Shown here in pieces: positions 42,201 through 51,613 of a DNA stretch of 64,000 nt (position 1 is the first letter of the stretch; each line of letters starts with the position of its first letter). The translations under genes and the position numbers were made by a program. The notes under the pieces are model-generated. The model was not told the origin of the DNA. It worked only from the letters and a program-made list of their open reading frames with translations, and ran no database searches. The stretch spans positions 21,845 through 85,844 of the forward strand of contig NZ_VINQ01000018.1 in assembly GCF_008369105.1 (NCBI RefSeq), in the 5' to 3' direction. Source of the stretch: Aquicoccus porphyridii. Its GTDB lineage: Bacteria; Pseudomonadota; Alphaproteobacteria; Rhodobacterales; Rhodobacteraceae.

Positions 42201-42417
42201 GCACCGCGTCGCGACACATACGCGTCTCCTTGGGCAGCTTGCCCCGAAACCGCTTCAGTGCTTTGAGGATTTCATCCACGCGAGGCTTACGCCGAACACG
42301 CACAGGACCATCGTCTTTGACGAGGTCGATCTCATCACCTTCCTTCAAGCCGAGTTCAAGCACAAGTTCGGCGGGCAAACGGACAGCTAGATAACTCCCC
42401 CATTTAACGACTTGCAT
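42190..42417 (-). CDS. AbrB/MazE-type antitoxin
   Basis: 75 residues. Swapped-hairpin AbrB fold: MQVVKWGSYLAVRLPAELVL, ELGLKEGDEIDLVKDDGPVR, then a basic C-terminus (RRKPRVDEILKALKRFRGKL) that normally binds the toxin. It precedes the broken PIN toxin. An intact antitoxin with a dead toxin could still protect the cell against related plasmids' toxins. Confidence 0.85.
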   Translation of the reverse strand: MQVVKWGSYLAVRLPAELVLELGLKEGDEIDLVKDDGPVRVRRKPRVDEILKALKRFRGKLPKETRMCRDAVHER

Positions 42418-42881
42418 CTTGTCCTCTCAAGGCATGGATAAAACAACGTTCAGTGTACATCCATCTCGCTCCACAAGCAAAGCCATCGCCCAGCAGGTGC
42501 GGCGACGGAAATGCGCCGATGCGCCATCGCAACGGAACCTGTTGTCGTCCAAAAAAATTGAAGAATCATTCGGTTCGTACTGATTCAGCGGTACCATCAA
42601 TCAATAATGCCTAGTCTGTTTCTCGGCGGGTAACGTTCCCTTTTTTCGAAGAGGCACTCCATTAGATCGAGTTTTTCATTATCAATTTCAATATCTTAAC
42701 CAAGATCCGACAGCTTGATTGAAATTGGTGCTGTGGATAACTTTTGCACTACATCTAGATTCTTCTTGCCGGACTCGCTGGATCGTGGCATTCCCATTCT
42801 GACGGCAAATTGCGTCAGACACGTTGTGCGTCGTCAAAATGATCAAGAGCCTTAACAGAGGCCAAGAGCGGGCGGCAGGAT
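42418..42881. other. Upstream region of repABC with a DnaA-box sequence
   Basis: 464 bases without a gene I can support. TGTGGATAA at 42732-42740 is a perfect DnaA box in reverse orientation. The stretch 42580-42780 is A/T-rich compared with its surroundings and likely holds the repABC promoter and RepA/RepB operator, but I cannot point to a single convincing promoter. GCAGGA precedes the repA ATG. Confidence 0.5.
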
Positions 42882-44081
42882 ATGGATGATCGTAACGTTG
42901 GATATGCGCAAGGCATAGGCTCTTCTGACATCGGCACGTTTGCCGACAATCTGGCCGAGTCCTTGGATCGGCAGATGAAGATCGCCTTCGAACCCGAAGA
43001 GCGTAAAGCCTTGCGGCGTTTCAGCTCGACCGAAGTCGCCGGTCTCCTGCGCGTAAGCACGTCTAACCTGCGCAACCGGCACAAGGACGGTAGCTTCCCG
43101 GAAGTGCATACTGATAACCGCGGGCACCGGTTCTACACAGCCCAAGAAGTGGACGAATTGCGCAATATCTTGGAGCGCACGGGAAAGAATGCCGAATCTT
43201 ATCGGCCAGGTCGACGCGATGGCGACCGACTTCAGGTGCTATCTGTCGTCAATTTCAAAGGTGGTTCGTCAAAAACAACAGCGACGATACATCTTGCACA
43301 GCGGTACGCCTTGCGCGGCTACCGTGTTTTGGTCTTGGATCTCGATCCGCAAGCAAGTTTGACCACATTTTTCGGCTTTCGGCCCGAACTCGAGTTCGCC
43401 GAAGGCGGAACAATCTATGATGCTCTGAGATATGAGGATCAGGTTCCGCTCTCTGACGTGATCCAAAAGACCTACTTTCACAAGCTCGACATGGTTCCGG
43501 CCGGCTTGATGCTCTCGGAGTACGAAACCGAGACAGCAAACGCGCTCGGCCGTCGGATGCAGCCCATTTTTGCGGAGCGCCTCGCCTTGGCACTCGAGGA
43601 GGTAGAGGCAAATTACGACATCGTACTGATCGACTGCCCTCCTCAACTCGGCTTTCTGACTCTCACGGCATTGGCGGCCTCTACAGGGCTCCTGGTGACG
43701 GTCGTGCCAGGCATGCTAGATATCGCTTCCATGAGCCAATTCCTGAAACTTGCGTCAGAAACGGTAAAGGCCGTTGAAGAAGCGATTGGACGCCGTGTGA
43801 CATGGGATTTCGTCAAATTCCTGATCACAAGATATGAGCCGTCAGATGGGCCACAGACCCAAATGGCTGGCTACCTGAGATCAATTCTCGCCGGCCAGGT
43901 CATGACTGAACCCATGCTGAAGTCTACCGCAATCTCTGACGCCGGAATGACCCAGCAGACCGTCTATGAAGTTGATCCCGGCCAGTTCATCAGGAAAACG
44001 ATTGATCGCGCTCTGACCAGCGTGAACGGCGTTGCCGATGAACTGGAGCAGACGATCCAAATGGCATGGGGACGTCGCTGA
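42882..44081 (+). CDS. repA: Plasmid partition ATPase RepA (ParA family)
   Basis: 399 residues. N-terminal winged HTH (RRFSSTEVAGLLRVSTSNLR, used in autorepression) then the ParA ATPase with deviant Walker A FKGGSSKTTATIHLAQRYAL, LVLDLDPQASLTTFFGF and DIVLIDCPPQLGFLTLTALA. RepA moves plasmid copies apart with RepB bound at parS and represses repABC. Full length for the family. The stop overlaps the repB start (TGATG). Confidence 0.97.
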   Translation: MDDRNVGYAQGIGSSDIGTFADNLAESLDRQMKIAFEPEERKALRRFSSTEVAGLLRVSTSNLRNRHKDGSFPEVHTDNRGHRFYTAQEVDELRNILERTGKNAESYRPGRRDGDRLQVLSVVNFKGGSSKTTATIHLAQRYALRGYRVLVLDLDPQASLTTFFGFRPELEFAEGGTIYDALRYEDQVPLSDVIQKTYFHKLDMVPAGLMLSEYETETANALGRRMQPIFAERLALALEEVEANYDIVLIDCPPQLGFLTLTALAASTGLLVTVVPGMLDIASMSQFLKLASETVKAVEEAIGRRVTWDFVKFLITRYEPSDGPQTQMAGYLRSILAGQVMTEPMLKSTAISDAGMTQQTVYEVDPGQFIRKTIDRALTSVNGVADELEQTIQMAWGRR

Positions 44082-45049
44082 TGGCCAGAAACATTTTCAA
44101 CCAACCTCCGAAGGACGAAAAAGAGAGCGCGGCTCCCTCCCCTACCCTGCAAAAAACTGCAAAGCTGCCCGGCTCTGTTGGCGGTTTGCGGGACTCCTTG
44201 CGCGAAATCACGGCCAATTCGATCCGGGACATCGAACCCGATCAGATTGACATGGATGGCCTTCGCGATCGGTTGGTGCTGGAAGATACGAGTATCGACG
44301 AGCTTGCCGAGAGCATTCGCAAGCATGGCCAACAAGTGCCGATCATGGTCCGCCCATCGGGCCAACCCGACAGATACCGCATCATCTACGGCCGCCGTAG
44401 ACTGGCAGCGATCCGCAAGATCGGAGGAACGGTCAAGGCAATCGTTCGCACATTGGACGACGACGCCTCGCTTATCGCACAGGGTCAAGAGAACAACCTT
44501 CGACTTGATCCGTCTTTCATCGAAAAATCTTTGTTTATCAGGGAGATGCAGGAAATTGGGTACAAACCCGGCGTCATTCAGGATGCTTTGGGGTTAACCC
44601 GGCAAGGCGTGTCCAACCACCGGGTCGTTATCGATCAACTGCCTGATGGGCTTGTTCAGCTTATCGGGCCGGCACATGGCATCGGAAGACGGCAGTGGGG
44701 TGATTTAGCGGCCCTATCGGGAAAGGTAGACTTGGTGAATTCGGCCAAAGAGGTGATCGCCGCCCTGCCCGACGACACTCCAAGCCCCGAGAGATTTCAG
44801 GCGGTCTATTCTGCTTGCTCGCACAAGGCGCGTGCAGACAAAAAACCGACCAGTCGCGGCGTGACGTCCGTCGTCAAGAATGAGAGCGGCAACACTGTCG
44901 GAACGCTGACAGTCGATCAGAAAGCGATCGCCATCAAGATCGCCAAAAAGGACAACCCGGAATTCGGCCAGTGGCTCGAGGAGCGTGCAGAAGCCGCGCT
45001 TTTGCAACTCTTCGATACTTGGCGGAATGAGAGCGGCTCTGGGTCTTAA
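44081..45049 (+). CDS. repB: Plasmid partition protein RepB (ParB family)
   Basis: 322 residues from ATG 44081. ParB N-domain with SIDELAESIRKHGQQVPIMV and YRIIYGRRRLAAIRKIGGTV and AQGQENNLRLDPSFIEKSLF, then an HTH (GYKPGVIQDALGLTRQGVSN) and a C-terminal dimerisation part. It binds the parS-like palindromes after repC. Its ParB box AQGQENN is a variant of the usual AxxENLxR. Confidence 0.97.
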   Translation: MARNIFNQPPKDEKESAAPSPTLQKTAKLPGSVGGLRDSLREITANSIRDIEPDQIDMDGLRDRLVLEDTSIDELAESIRKHGQQVPIMVRPSGQPDRYRIIYGRRRLAAIRKIGGTVKAIVRTLDDDASLIAQGQENNLRLDPSFIEKSLFIREMQEIGYKPGVIQDALGLTRQGVSNHRVVIDQLPDGLVQLIGPAHGIGRRQWGDLAALSGKVDLVNSAKEVIAALPDDTPSPERFQAVYSACSHKARADKKPTSRGVTSVVKNESGNTVGTLTVDQKAIAIKIAKKDNPEFGQWLEERAEAALLQLFDTWRNESGSGS

Positions 45050-45287
45050 CCCAAGCCACATAGAGGAACCCGAGCAAAGGAGAAAAGCGAAGACCAGAAA
45101 GAAAAGAGCCCCCCAAAGTTTCCCCTGGAGAGCCCTCATCATTCGATTTGCACCCATGATGTAGCAACCTCCAGCAAACCGGTCAAGAGTCACCGATTCG
45201 GTGAACCGATTTTTATTGCCTTTTCCCAGATAAAATCTTGGGAGGAGACAGGGAAGCTGTGGGCCAAACGGTCATCGTGATCAAATC
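45050..45287. ncRNA. repB-repC intergenic region, expected antisense RNA (inc) locus
   Basis: In repABC plasmids this gap encodes a short antisense RNA on the minus strand that limits RepC synthesis and sets incompatibility. The gap here has the usual size (238 bases). A perfect inverted repeat TCACCGA-T-TCGGTGA lies at 45190-45204, followed by ACCGATTTTTATT, a possible attenuator or RNA end. I cannot define the RNA ends by eye. Confidence 0.5.
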
Positions 45288-46343
45288 ATGGCATTTACAA
45301 AACTATCAATCGAGGCTGCTGGTGCAGATGCATCATGCGGCTCAACTCCCGCATCTGAAATCGATATCTGGACCATCTTCCGGGCCCTGAGAGACGCGCG
45401 CAGCGTGTTCGGGCTTCGCCCTGGCCACATCCAGACCCTTCAAGCAATGCTCAGCTTTTTGAAACCTGGCCACGGCGAAACGGTTTTTGCGTCGAACAAT
45501 TCAATCTGCCAACGAGTTGGCGGCATCGACGAACGGACACTTCGCAGGCACATCAACCGCTTCGTCGAACTCGGATTCATCAAGCGCAATGACAGCTCGA
45601 ACCGAAAGCGCTACCGCGTTCGCTCATCCGGCGGGGAGTGCATCAGTTATGGATTGTCGCTTGCACCCCTGCTCCAACGTGCGAGCGAGCTTATCACCAT
45701 CGCGCAAGAAATGGAGAATAACCGGCGGGATCGGATATTTGTCCGCAAACAGATCCTCACAAAGCTCGCCCATTTGGAAGAGCATGATCCCAACAACACA
45801 TTCATCAACCACGCACGAAAAACTCTACGCAGGAAGCTAAGCCTCCCCGAATACCGCGCACTGCTCTCCGACACGGACGCAGAATGCCAGAGTTTATCCA
45901 CCCCGAATGATCCACCAGAAACAATGCAACTGCCCGCCAATGACGGACAATCTGCCCGGCATCAATCTAAGTCTGACGAAGAAAAAAAAGATTTAGATAG
46001 CAACGTAGGCAAAGAAGTACTTAAACCAGAATTACTAACTTCGGTCTGTGACCAGGCGACCGCATTTGCCACAGAAAAGCTTCGAGATTGGATGGACATC
46101 GAGGCTCACGCTCGAAATCTTGCTCCAATGATGGGAATACACCCAGAAACGTTCGAGAAAGCAAAAAAGACTGTAGGAACGCAGAAAGCATCATGCGCGA
46201 TTTTCATCATGCTACAGCTAGGACAACGCATCAGGGATTTTGGAGCCTACTTTCACAGTATCACTCTGGGCCAACGTCAAACCCAATTTGATCCGGTCTC
46301 TCTAATTAAGCGCCTGTCCAAAACGAACAAGAGTCTCGCCTAG
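45288..46343 (+). CDS. repC: Plasmid replication initiator RepC
   Basis: 351 residues. RepC initiator: WTIFRALRDARSVFGLRPGH, LKPGHGETVFASNNSICQRV, ERTLRRHINRFVELGFIKRN in the DNA-binding N-domain. A charged linker (about 220-250) and the C-domain follow, with DWMDIEAHARNLAPMMGIHP and ASCAIFIMLQLGQRIRDFGA. In this plasmid family the origin usually lies inside repC. The A/T-rich linker region (45930-46040) is the natural place to look. Confidence 0.97.
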   Translation: MAFTKLSIEAAGADASCGSTPASEIDIWTIFRALRDARSVFGLRPGHIQTLQAMLSFLKPGHGETVFASNNSICQRVGGIDERTLRRHINRFVELGFIKRNDSSNRKRYRVRSSGGECISYGLSLAPLLQRASELITIAQEMENNRRDRIFVRKQILTKLAHLEEHDPNNTFINHARKTLRRKLSLPEYRALLSDTDAECQSLSTPNDPPETMQLPANDGQSARHQSKSDEEKKDLDSNVGKEVLKPELLTSVCDQATAFATEKLRDWMDIEAHARNLAPMMGIHPETFEKAKKTVGTQKASCAIFIMLQLGQRIRDFGAYFHSITLGQRQTQFDPVSLIKRLSKTNKSLA

Positions 46344-46344
46344 T

Positions 46345-46360
46345 GTCCACCGCGGTGGAC
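46345..46360. other. parS-like palindrome 1
   Basis: GTCCACCGCGGTGGAC, a perfect 16-bp palindrome one base after the repC stop codon. Roseobacter repABC plasmids carry conserved palindromes at this spot as RepB-binding partition sites, and the sequence defines the compatibility group. An identical copy follows at 46479. Confidence 0.85.
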
Positions 46361-46478
46361 GTCTGACCGGGAACCACGCTCATGACAGCTCCTTCTCTCC
46401 GATCACCACAAAGAGGTCACCCCGAGACCGGCCCAAGCGATGATGTACGATCGTTCAGCTAACCTCGGAACAGAAGAT

Positions 46479-46494
46479 GTCCACCGCGGTGGAC
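46479..46494. other. parS-like palindrome 2
   Basis: Second exact copy of GTCCACCGCGGTGGAC, 118 bases after the first. I saw no third copy elsewhere in the window. Two identical palindromes downstream of repC strongly suggest a RepB-binding partition region covering about 46345-46494. Confidence 0.85.
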
Positions 46495-46572
46495 AAATTG
46501 GAGACCAAGCGGACATAGTGGTTCCAGCCGCCAATCGTTGCAGGATACAATCAGTTTTCTCTCGTTGTAATT

Positions 46573-47781
46573 CTAGCGCTCCACCGGCAGGTCACCATCT
46601 CCAAAGAGGTTTGGAAAGAGCCGCTCTCGATAATCTAACGGAAACGCCAACCGCACCGGAGTCTTCGGAGATGCGGAGGTCAGGTATCCGGCGGCCGTGA
46701 GTTTGCTCAACGTATTGCGTGCCGTACGCTCGGACGTCTTGAGCACAATCTGCGCGTCACCACGTTCCAGTGCTCCATGCCGAAGAACGGCCGAAATCAA
46801 ATCGGGTGCGCGTTTGTCATCGATGGTATCCGCAACAAGACGACGATAGCGCTGGTCCAGTCCGCCGAGATCGAACAGCTTTGCCGAGAACGTGATCTGG
46901 TCGAGCGTCACCTTTAGGAACCATTCACTGAACGTCCTCAGTGCCGCTTCTGACAGGTTCCCCCGTCCATCGCGGTCTCCGCGGCGAGGACTGTCGGCCA
47001 GATCCATCATCCGTTTGTACTCACCCCAATCCGTCAGCCCGCGGGCCAGCCCACGCGAAACGGACCAGAGTCCCTGGCCACCGATCCCTGCTGTGAGGGC
47101 CATGGCATGAGACATCAGTCTGCTGACACGGCCGTTGCCATCCGGGAAAGGGTGGATGTAGTTCAGCCGGTGATGTGCAGGCGCGATCGCGATGATCCTT
47201 CCGCTCGAAGATCGCGCCGCAATCTGAAATCGTTTGTCAAAATGATCCATGAATGCCGCGACACGCGACGAAGAGGGAGGTAAGTGGCGTCCGACCGCAA
47301 CTTCCCGATTGTCATCCTGGCGCATGCGTCCCGGAACGATGGGTTCTTGTGTGCCGTCGGGATGTTCGATGACCCGAAACTCATTCGGCATCTCGTCGTA
47401 GAAGCTCTTATGGACCCAAGTCAGGAATTCGACGGATGTGGGGCGGGGCAGGGTGCCCTTGCGATGCATCTCGTCGATGGCCCGTTGAACGATGACGTGC
47501 GCCCGGGCCTCAAGGGCGAGGGGACGGGTTTCTTCCTCAAGCTCGGCACCAGCCAGCGCCCTTTCGATATCGCGGGGGCGCGTGTTGTGTCCTTCGATCA
47601 GGTTGGAGTAATAGCAGTTCATCACACGGACGAGATCGGCAAGCTCAGCTGCGCTGTCAGGATGCAACCCTTGTCCCAGCCCGGTGGCTTCCCTCTGGAT
47701 GTCGACCGAAAGGTCTGCCAGTTCTGTAGGAATATGCTCCTCGAAGAAGCAGGGTTCGATCCTGGCGGGTGTTTCCAGCAT
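46573..47781 (-). CDS. Fic-domain protein with autoinhibitory motif
   Basis: 402 residues from ATG 47781 (a TTG at 47844 is possible). The Fic core motif is complete: HPFPDGNGR at 210-218, the signature of AMP-transferring enzymes. A class II inhibitory motif, SNLIEG (59-64), precedes it. The C-terminal third contains a winged-helix part (LKTSERTARNTLSKLTAAGY). This Fic-plus-HTH layout is frequent on plasmids and chromosomes; targets are unknown. It may act as a self-regulated toxin or a regulator. Confidence 0.9.
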   Translation of the reverse strand: MLETPARIEPCFFEEHIPTELADLSVDIQREATGLGQGLHPDSAAELADLVRVMNCYYSNLIEGHNTRPRDIERALAGAELEEETRPLALEARAHVIVQRAIDEMHRKGTLPRPTSVEFLTWVHKSFYDEMPNEFRVIEHPDGTQEPIVPGRMRQDDNREVAVGRHLPPSSSRVAAFMDHFDKRFQIAARSSSGRIIAIAPAHHRLNYIHPFPDGNGRVSRLMSHAMALTAGIGGQGLWSVSRGLARGLTDWGEYKRMMDLADSPRRGDRDGRGNLSEAALRTFSEWFLKVTLDQITFSAKLFDLGGLDQRYRRLVADTIDDKRAPDLISAVLRHGALERGDAQIVLKTSERTARNTLSKLTAAGYLTSASPKTPVRLAFPLDYRERLFPNLFGDGDLPVER

Positions 47782-48058
47782 TTTGCCGATCTTCCATGTT
47801 TGCAAAGTATTTGAAAAATAAACACATTTCGTACTTTCAAGCAAGGTTTTGCCGATATGCGTTGCCGATCTTGCCTGCCGATCTGGAATTGCTGCATGAA
47901 ATCAATGGCTTCGGCAGAAGGGCCGGGCTTTTCGGTTTTGTTGTGTGCCCAAAGGGGCCGGAAAAAGAGAAAGTGTTCTTCGGGTTTTGTGACTGACGGA
48001 TGAGGGCCTTTGGGGTCCCTCAGATGGGTCCGGGCCGGGTTCCGGTCTGCCGTTCCGG

Positions 48059-48544
48059 ATGAAGGGCATTCCTATGCAATCAGGTGTCTTGCGCGTGCTC
48101 CGCGCAACCGCCGCCTCCTGGTGGCGGCATAGAGAGCTGCGCCGAACTGGCCAGAGGGCGCTGGCACAGCGGCTCGAACGCCAGACCGTCCTGCGTGATC
48201 TCGGCTATCTGAAGCAGGCGGCGTCATTGCCAAACGCGCATGTGATCTGCGGGGAGGGTGGGACATTCCTCCATCTCGGTTGGACCACCGTGTCGACCTT
48301 CGCGCCGATCGAGCGCTTTCCCTTGGCCACTCTTGCGGTCGCACGTGGCACGCCGTTCATCGATATCCAACTCGTCACCGATGTCATCGCCTTCGCGAAC
48401 CTGCCGCGGGTGACGCGGGACGGATCGGTCGACCCTGACTCTTCGGGTCCCGGCAAGTCCGTGTCGCTGACCACCTACATCGACATGGTCGAAGCCCTCG
48501 GTGGCAGGATCGCCAACGATCCGCGCCCCTGTCGGTCAACCTAG
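48059..48544 (+). CDS. Plasmid-type protein of unknown function
   Basis: 161 residues from ATG 48059 (a second ATG at 48074 could be used). Basic N-terminus (VLRVLRATAASWWRHRELRR) then a mixed alpha/beta body with HVICGEGGTFLHLGWTTVST and LPRVTRDGSVDPDSSGPGKS. No signal peptide, no family I can name with confidence. Same strand and 41 bases ahead of the ArdC-like gene, so perhaps cotranscribed with it. Confidence 0.6.
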   Translation: MKGIPMQSGVLRVLRATAASWWRHRELRRTGQRALAQRLERQTVLRDLGYLKQAASLPNAHVICGEGGTFLHLGWTTVSTFAPIERFPLATLAVARGTPFIDIQLVTDVIAFANLPRVTRDGSVDPDSSGPGKSVSLTTYIDMVEALGGRIANDPRPCRST

Positions 48545-48585
48545 TCACCACTCCCTCTCACCAAAACTCGAAAAGGAGGCCAGCC

Positions 48586-49524
48586 ATGGCCCGATCCCGT
48601 ACGCCCAAATTCGATGCCTCAGAGGTCATCACAAACGAAATCATCCGTATCATTGAGCGCGGCGTCCTGCCCTGGCGAAAGCCCTGGACCGCAGGCGGCA
48701 GCTCTCGCCCCCTGCGCGTGGGGGGTGAGCCCTACCAGGGGGTCAACAACTTCCTGCTGACGATGCGCACCGTGATGGCGGGCCACAGCTCGCCCTTCTG
48801 GATGACGCTGCCTCAGGCCAATGCCTTGGACGCGAAGGTGCGCAAAGGCGAGAAGTCCTCTGTCGTTGTCTACTACGGCCAAAGCCGGAAAGACGCCGAT
48901 GGCGAGGACGACCGTAGCAGCGGGGATGATCACTCCGAGGAAGCCCGCATCTTCCGCTTCCAGAAATCCTACCGCGTGTTCAATGCCTGCCAGATCGAGG
49001 GCTTGCCCGACAGTTTCTACCCTGACCCGGAGCCCGTGCCCGAGCATCCGCCGTCCGAGCCCATCCCGCACATGCAAGCGTTTTTCGATGCCATCGACAT
49101 CACAACCGTCTTCACGGGCACGGAGGCGTACTATTTGCCCCCCGTGGACAAGGTCTACATGCCGTCCATCACGCGGTTTCAGGACCCGCGCAATTTCTAC
49201 GGGGTCTGGGCCCATGAGCTGGCCCATGCCACAAAAGCCCCCCATCGGCTGAACCGCGATTTCGGGTTCTCGAAGTTTGGCAACACGTCCTATGCTCGCG
49301 AGGAGATCGTCGCGGAATTGACCTCGGTGTTCCTGGGTCAGACGCTGGGCTTTACCGCGCATACGCTCGAGATGAATGCCGCCTACCTCCACAACTGGTT
49401 GCGCGTTCTTCGGTCGGACAAGGGCGCAATCTTCCGGCACGCCGCGGACGCGCAGCGGGCCTGCGACTATCTGATCGCCAGATCGGAGGCGTGCAGGGCA
49501 GGGGAGGGCGCTGAGGCAGCATGA
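48586..49524 (+). CDS. ardC: ArdC-like antirestriction protein
   Basis: 312 residues with AGGAGG upstream. N-terminal ssDNA-binding ArdC domain (IIERGVLPWRKPWTAGGSSR, YQGVNNFLLTMRTVMAGHSS, FWMTLPQANALDAKVRKGEK) and a C-terminal metallopeptidase-like domain with GVWAHELAHATKAPHRL (HELAH zinc motif) and AREEIVAELTSVFLG. ArdC proteins protect incoming single-stranded plasmid DNA from restriction during conjugation. This fits a mobile plasmid with a T4SS. Confidence 0.93.
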   Translation: MARSRTPKFDASEVITNEIIRIIERGVLPWRKPWTAGGSSRPLRVGGEPYQGVNNFLLTMRTVMAGHSSPFWMTLPQANALDAKVRKGEKSSVVVYYGQSRKDADGEDDRSSGDDHSEEARIFRFQKSYRVFNACQIEGLPDSFYPDPEPVPEHPPSEPIPHMQAFFDAIDITTVFTGTEAYYLPPVDKVYMPSITRFQDPRNFYGVWAHELAHATKAPHRLNRDFGFSKFGNTSYAREEIVAELTSVFLGQTLGFTAHTLEMNAAYLHNWLRVLRSDKGAIFRHAADAQRACDYLIARSEACRAGEGAEAA

Positions 49525-49918
49525 CCTATGCTCTTCCGCAACGCAGAAAATGGCAGCTTCGAGCCCTCTTTACCGATTTTCTGCATTGCCGCGAATGTCC
49601 GCAATCGGAAAACTGAAAGTAGCAGTTGCAATTTCCGACTTCGAGTGAACCTAGGTTAAAGGTTATGAAATGTGCCGAATGAACCGAACACCTGAGGAGC
49701 GGCTTAAATCTTAATAAGGGAAACAAGGAAATCGTGCCCCGAAATTCCAGCCCAAAGCGGAGCAATAGACTAAATTCTGAGAGCGTTTCTCGATCGGTAG
49801 GTAGAGCGGTCAATTAGGTTAACAGAAATACCTTGAATGACTGACACGCTGCCAGAGCAAGGTTTTCAATTGGAATTCATGGAATAGCTACAAAGCTTGA
49901 ACTGACGAGGTCTGCGAT
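49525..49918. other. Intergenic region without recognisable gene
   Basis: About 394 bases, more A/T-rich than its neighbours, with short non-coding frames only. It separates the plasmid backbone genes from the inserted-looking aldehyde dehydrogenase unit. I see no repeat, RNA gene or promoter that I can support. Confidence 0.5.
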
Positions 49919-49948
49919 GCGGCCTTTGCATGTATTTGCAAAGGCCGC
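49919..49948. terminator. Strong hairpin downstream of the aldehyde dehydrogenase gene
   Basis: A perfect 12-bp stem, GCGGCCTTTGCA / TGCAAAGGCCGC with a six-base loop, lies 12 bases past the stop of the minus-strand dehydrogenase gene. On the minus strand no clear T-run follows; on the plus strand CTTT follows. It is probably a transcription terminator or 3' stabilising hairpin. Confidence 0.6.
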
Positions 49949-49960
49949 CTTTCGAAGTAT

Positions 49961-51484
49961 TTAGAAGAAGCCCAACTTATTGGGGCTATAACTCACCAAC
50001 AAGTTCTTGGTTTGCTGGTAGTGGTCCAGCATCATCTTGTGGTTTTCACGGCCAATGCCCGATTGCTTATAGCCGCCAAACGCTGCGTGGGCTGGATAGG
50101 CGTGATAGTTGTTCACCCACACGCGGCCAGCCTCGATGGCACGCCCAAAGCGGTAGCAGGTGTTCATGTCACGCGACCAAACGCCAGCGCCGAGGCCATA
50201 CATCGTGTCGTTCGCGATTTCCAAAGCTTCGGCTTCATCCTTGAACGTCGTTACCGACACGACGGGCCCAAAAATTTCCTCTTGGAAAACCCGCATCTTG
50301 TTGTGACCCTTGAGGATCGTCGGTTGGATGTAGTTCCCGCCTGACAATTCACCGTTGAACCGCGCTGAACCACCACCAGCCAGCACTTCGGCGCCTTCTT
50401 CGCGACCGATCGTGAAATAGCCCATGATCTTGTCGTGTTGGGCCTTGCTGACTTGTGCACCGACCATGGTCTCGGGGTCGCGAGGGTCGCCGTGCTTGAT
50501 CGCAGCGACGCGTTTGATGCAGCGCGCGATGAACTCTTCGTAGATGTCCTCTTGGATCAGCGCACGTGAAGGGCAGGTGCAGACTTCGCCTTGGTTGAAG
50601 GCGAACAGAACGAAGCCTTCGACGGCCTTGTCCAAGAACGCATCATCCTTTGCCATCACGTCAGAAAAGAAGATGTTTGGCGACTTGCCACCCAGTTCAA
50701 GCGTGACGGGGATCAGGTTCTTGGTCGCCGCTTCCATGATTTTGCGTCCCGTGACGGTGGACCCAGTGAAGGCGATTTTTGCAATGCGCGAGGAACTGGC
50801 AAGTGCTGCGCCGACTTCTCCGCCAAAGCCGTTGACGATATTTAATGTGCCGGCTGGCAACAAATCGTTGATTAGTTCTGCAAAGACCATGATCGCGGCA
50901 GGCGTTTGTTCGGCTGGTTTCATTACGACGCAGTTGCCCGCAGCCAAAGCAGGGGCCAGTTTCCATGCCGCCATCAGCAAAGAAAAGTTCCAAGGAATGA
51001 TCTGGCCGACAACGCCCAAGGGCTCGTGGTAGTGATAGGCGACGGTGTCGTTGTCGATCTCGCTCATGTTGCCTTCTTGCGCGCGCAAAACACCTGCAAA
51101 ATAGCGGAAGTGGTCGGCGCAAAGTGGCACGTCTGCGTTCATCGTTTCGCGGATCGGCTTGCCGTTGTCCCATGTTTCGGCAGTGGCCAAGAGTTCTAGG
51201 TTCTCTTCGATCCGGTCCGCAATTTTAAGCAAAATATTCGCGCGATGCGTGGCAGATGTTTTGCCCCAAGCGTCTTTGGCAGCGTGGGCTGCATCAAGTG
51301 CGAGCTCAATATCCGCCGCGTCAGAGCGGGCGCATTCGTTGATCAAGCCACCGGTAATGGGCGTCACGTTTTCGAAGTATTTGCCATTGACGGGTGGCAC
51401 AAACGCGCCGCCGATATAGTTGTCGTAGCGCAGCTTAAACGGCGACACATATGTGCCTGCCTCGGTGTGGGTCATATCGTTCAT
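49961..51484 (-). CDS. NAD-dependent aldehyde dehydrogenase (AldB/ExaC acetaldehyde type)
   Basis: 507 residues, full length. Catalytic Glu263 in [11 protein letters not shown] and Cys302 in [10 protein letters not shown], plus [20 protein letters not shown] and [11 protein letters not shown] for NAD binding. The [13 protein letters not shown] context is typical of acetaldehyde dehydrogenases of the AldB/ExaC type, which oxidise short aldehydes from alcohol or acetoin use. GGAGG precedes the ATG. An AcoR-like regulator is encoded just upstream on the same strand. Confidence 0.93.
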   Translation of the reverse strand: MNDMTHTEAGTYVSPFKLRYDNYIGGAFVPPVNGKYFENVTPITGGLINECARSDAADIELALDAAHAAKDAWGKTSATHRANILLKIADRIEENLELLATAETWDNGKPIRETMNADVPLCADHFRYFAGVLRAQEGNMSEIDNDTVAYHYHEPLGVVGQIIPWNFSLLMAAWKLAPALAAGNCVVMKPAEQTPAAIMVFAELINDLLPAGTLNIVNGFGGEVGAALASSSRIAKIAFTGSTVTGRKIMEAATKNLIPVTLELGGKSPNIFFSDVMAKDDAFLDKAVEGFVLFAFNQGEVCTCPSRALIQEDIYEEFIARCIKRVAAIKHGDPRDPETMVGAQVSKAQHDKIMGYFTIGREEGAEVLAGGGSARFNGELSGGNYIQPTILKGHNKMRVFQEEIFGPVVSVTTFKDEAEALEIANDTMYGLGAGVWSRDMNTCYRFGRAIEAGRVWVNNYHAYPAHAAFGGYKQSGIGRENHKMMLDHYQQTKNLLVSYSPNKLGFF

Positions 51485-51588
51485 TTGAAATCCTCCATTG
51501 TTATCCGGCTTCTCCTCCCGGATTACAAAGAGTGTGACTTGCGTCGTGCGCCACGTCTTGTGGCAGGAAGGTGTCGCGGGATTAAAGG

Positions 51589-51606
51589 TGTCTCACCAAT
51601 GAGACA
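51589..51606. promoter_or_regulatory. Inverted repeat upstream of the aldehyde dehydrogenase gene
   Basis: TGTCTCA-N4-TGAGACA, a perfect 7-bp inverted repeat about 105 bases before the dehydrogenase start and just after the AcoR-like gene. AcoR-type regulators bind repeats of this kind, so it is a good candidate activator site. It could also act as a weak terminator. Confidence 0.55.
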
Positions 51607-51613
51607 GTTTCCC

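Noticed and set aside
48619..49440. Minus-strand frame opposite the ArdC-like gene
   Set aside because: Shadow; plus strand shows HELAH and the ArdC N-domain.
51484..51560. Possible sigma-54 (-24/-12) promoter before the aldehyde dehydrogenase gene
   Set aside because: The best candidate, TGGCGC...CGCAAG, has only eight bases between GG and GC instead of ten, and the regulator lacks the AAA+ domain needed for sigma-54.
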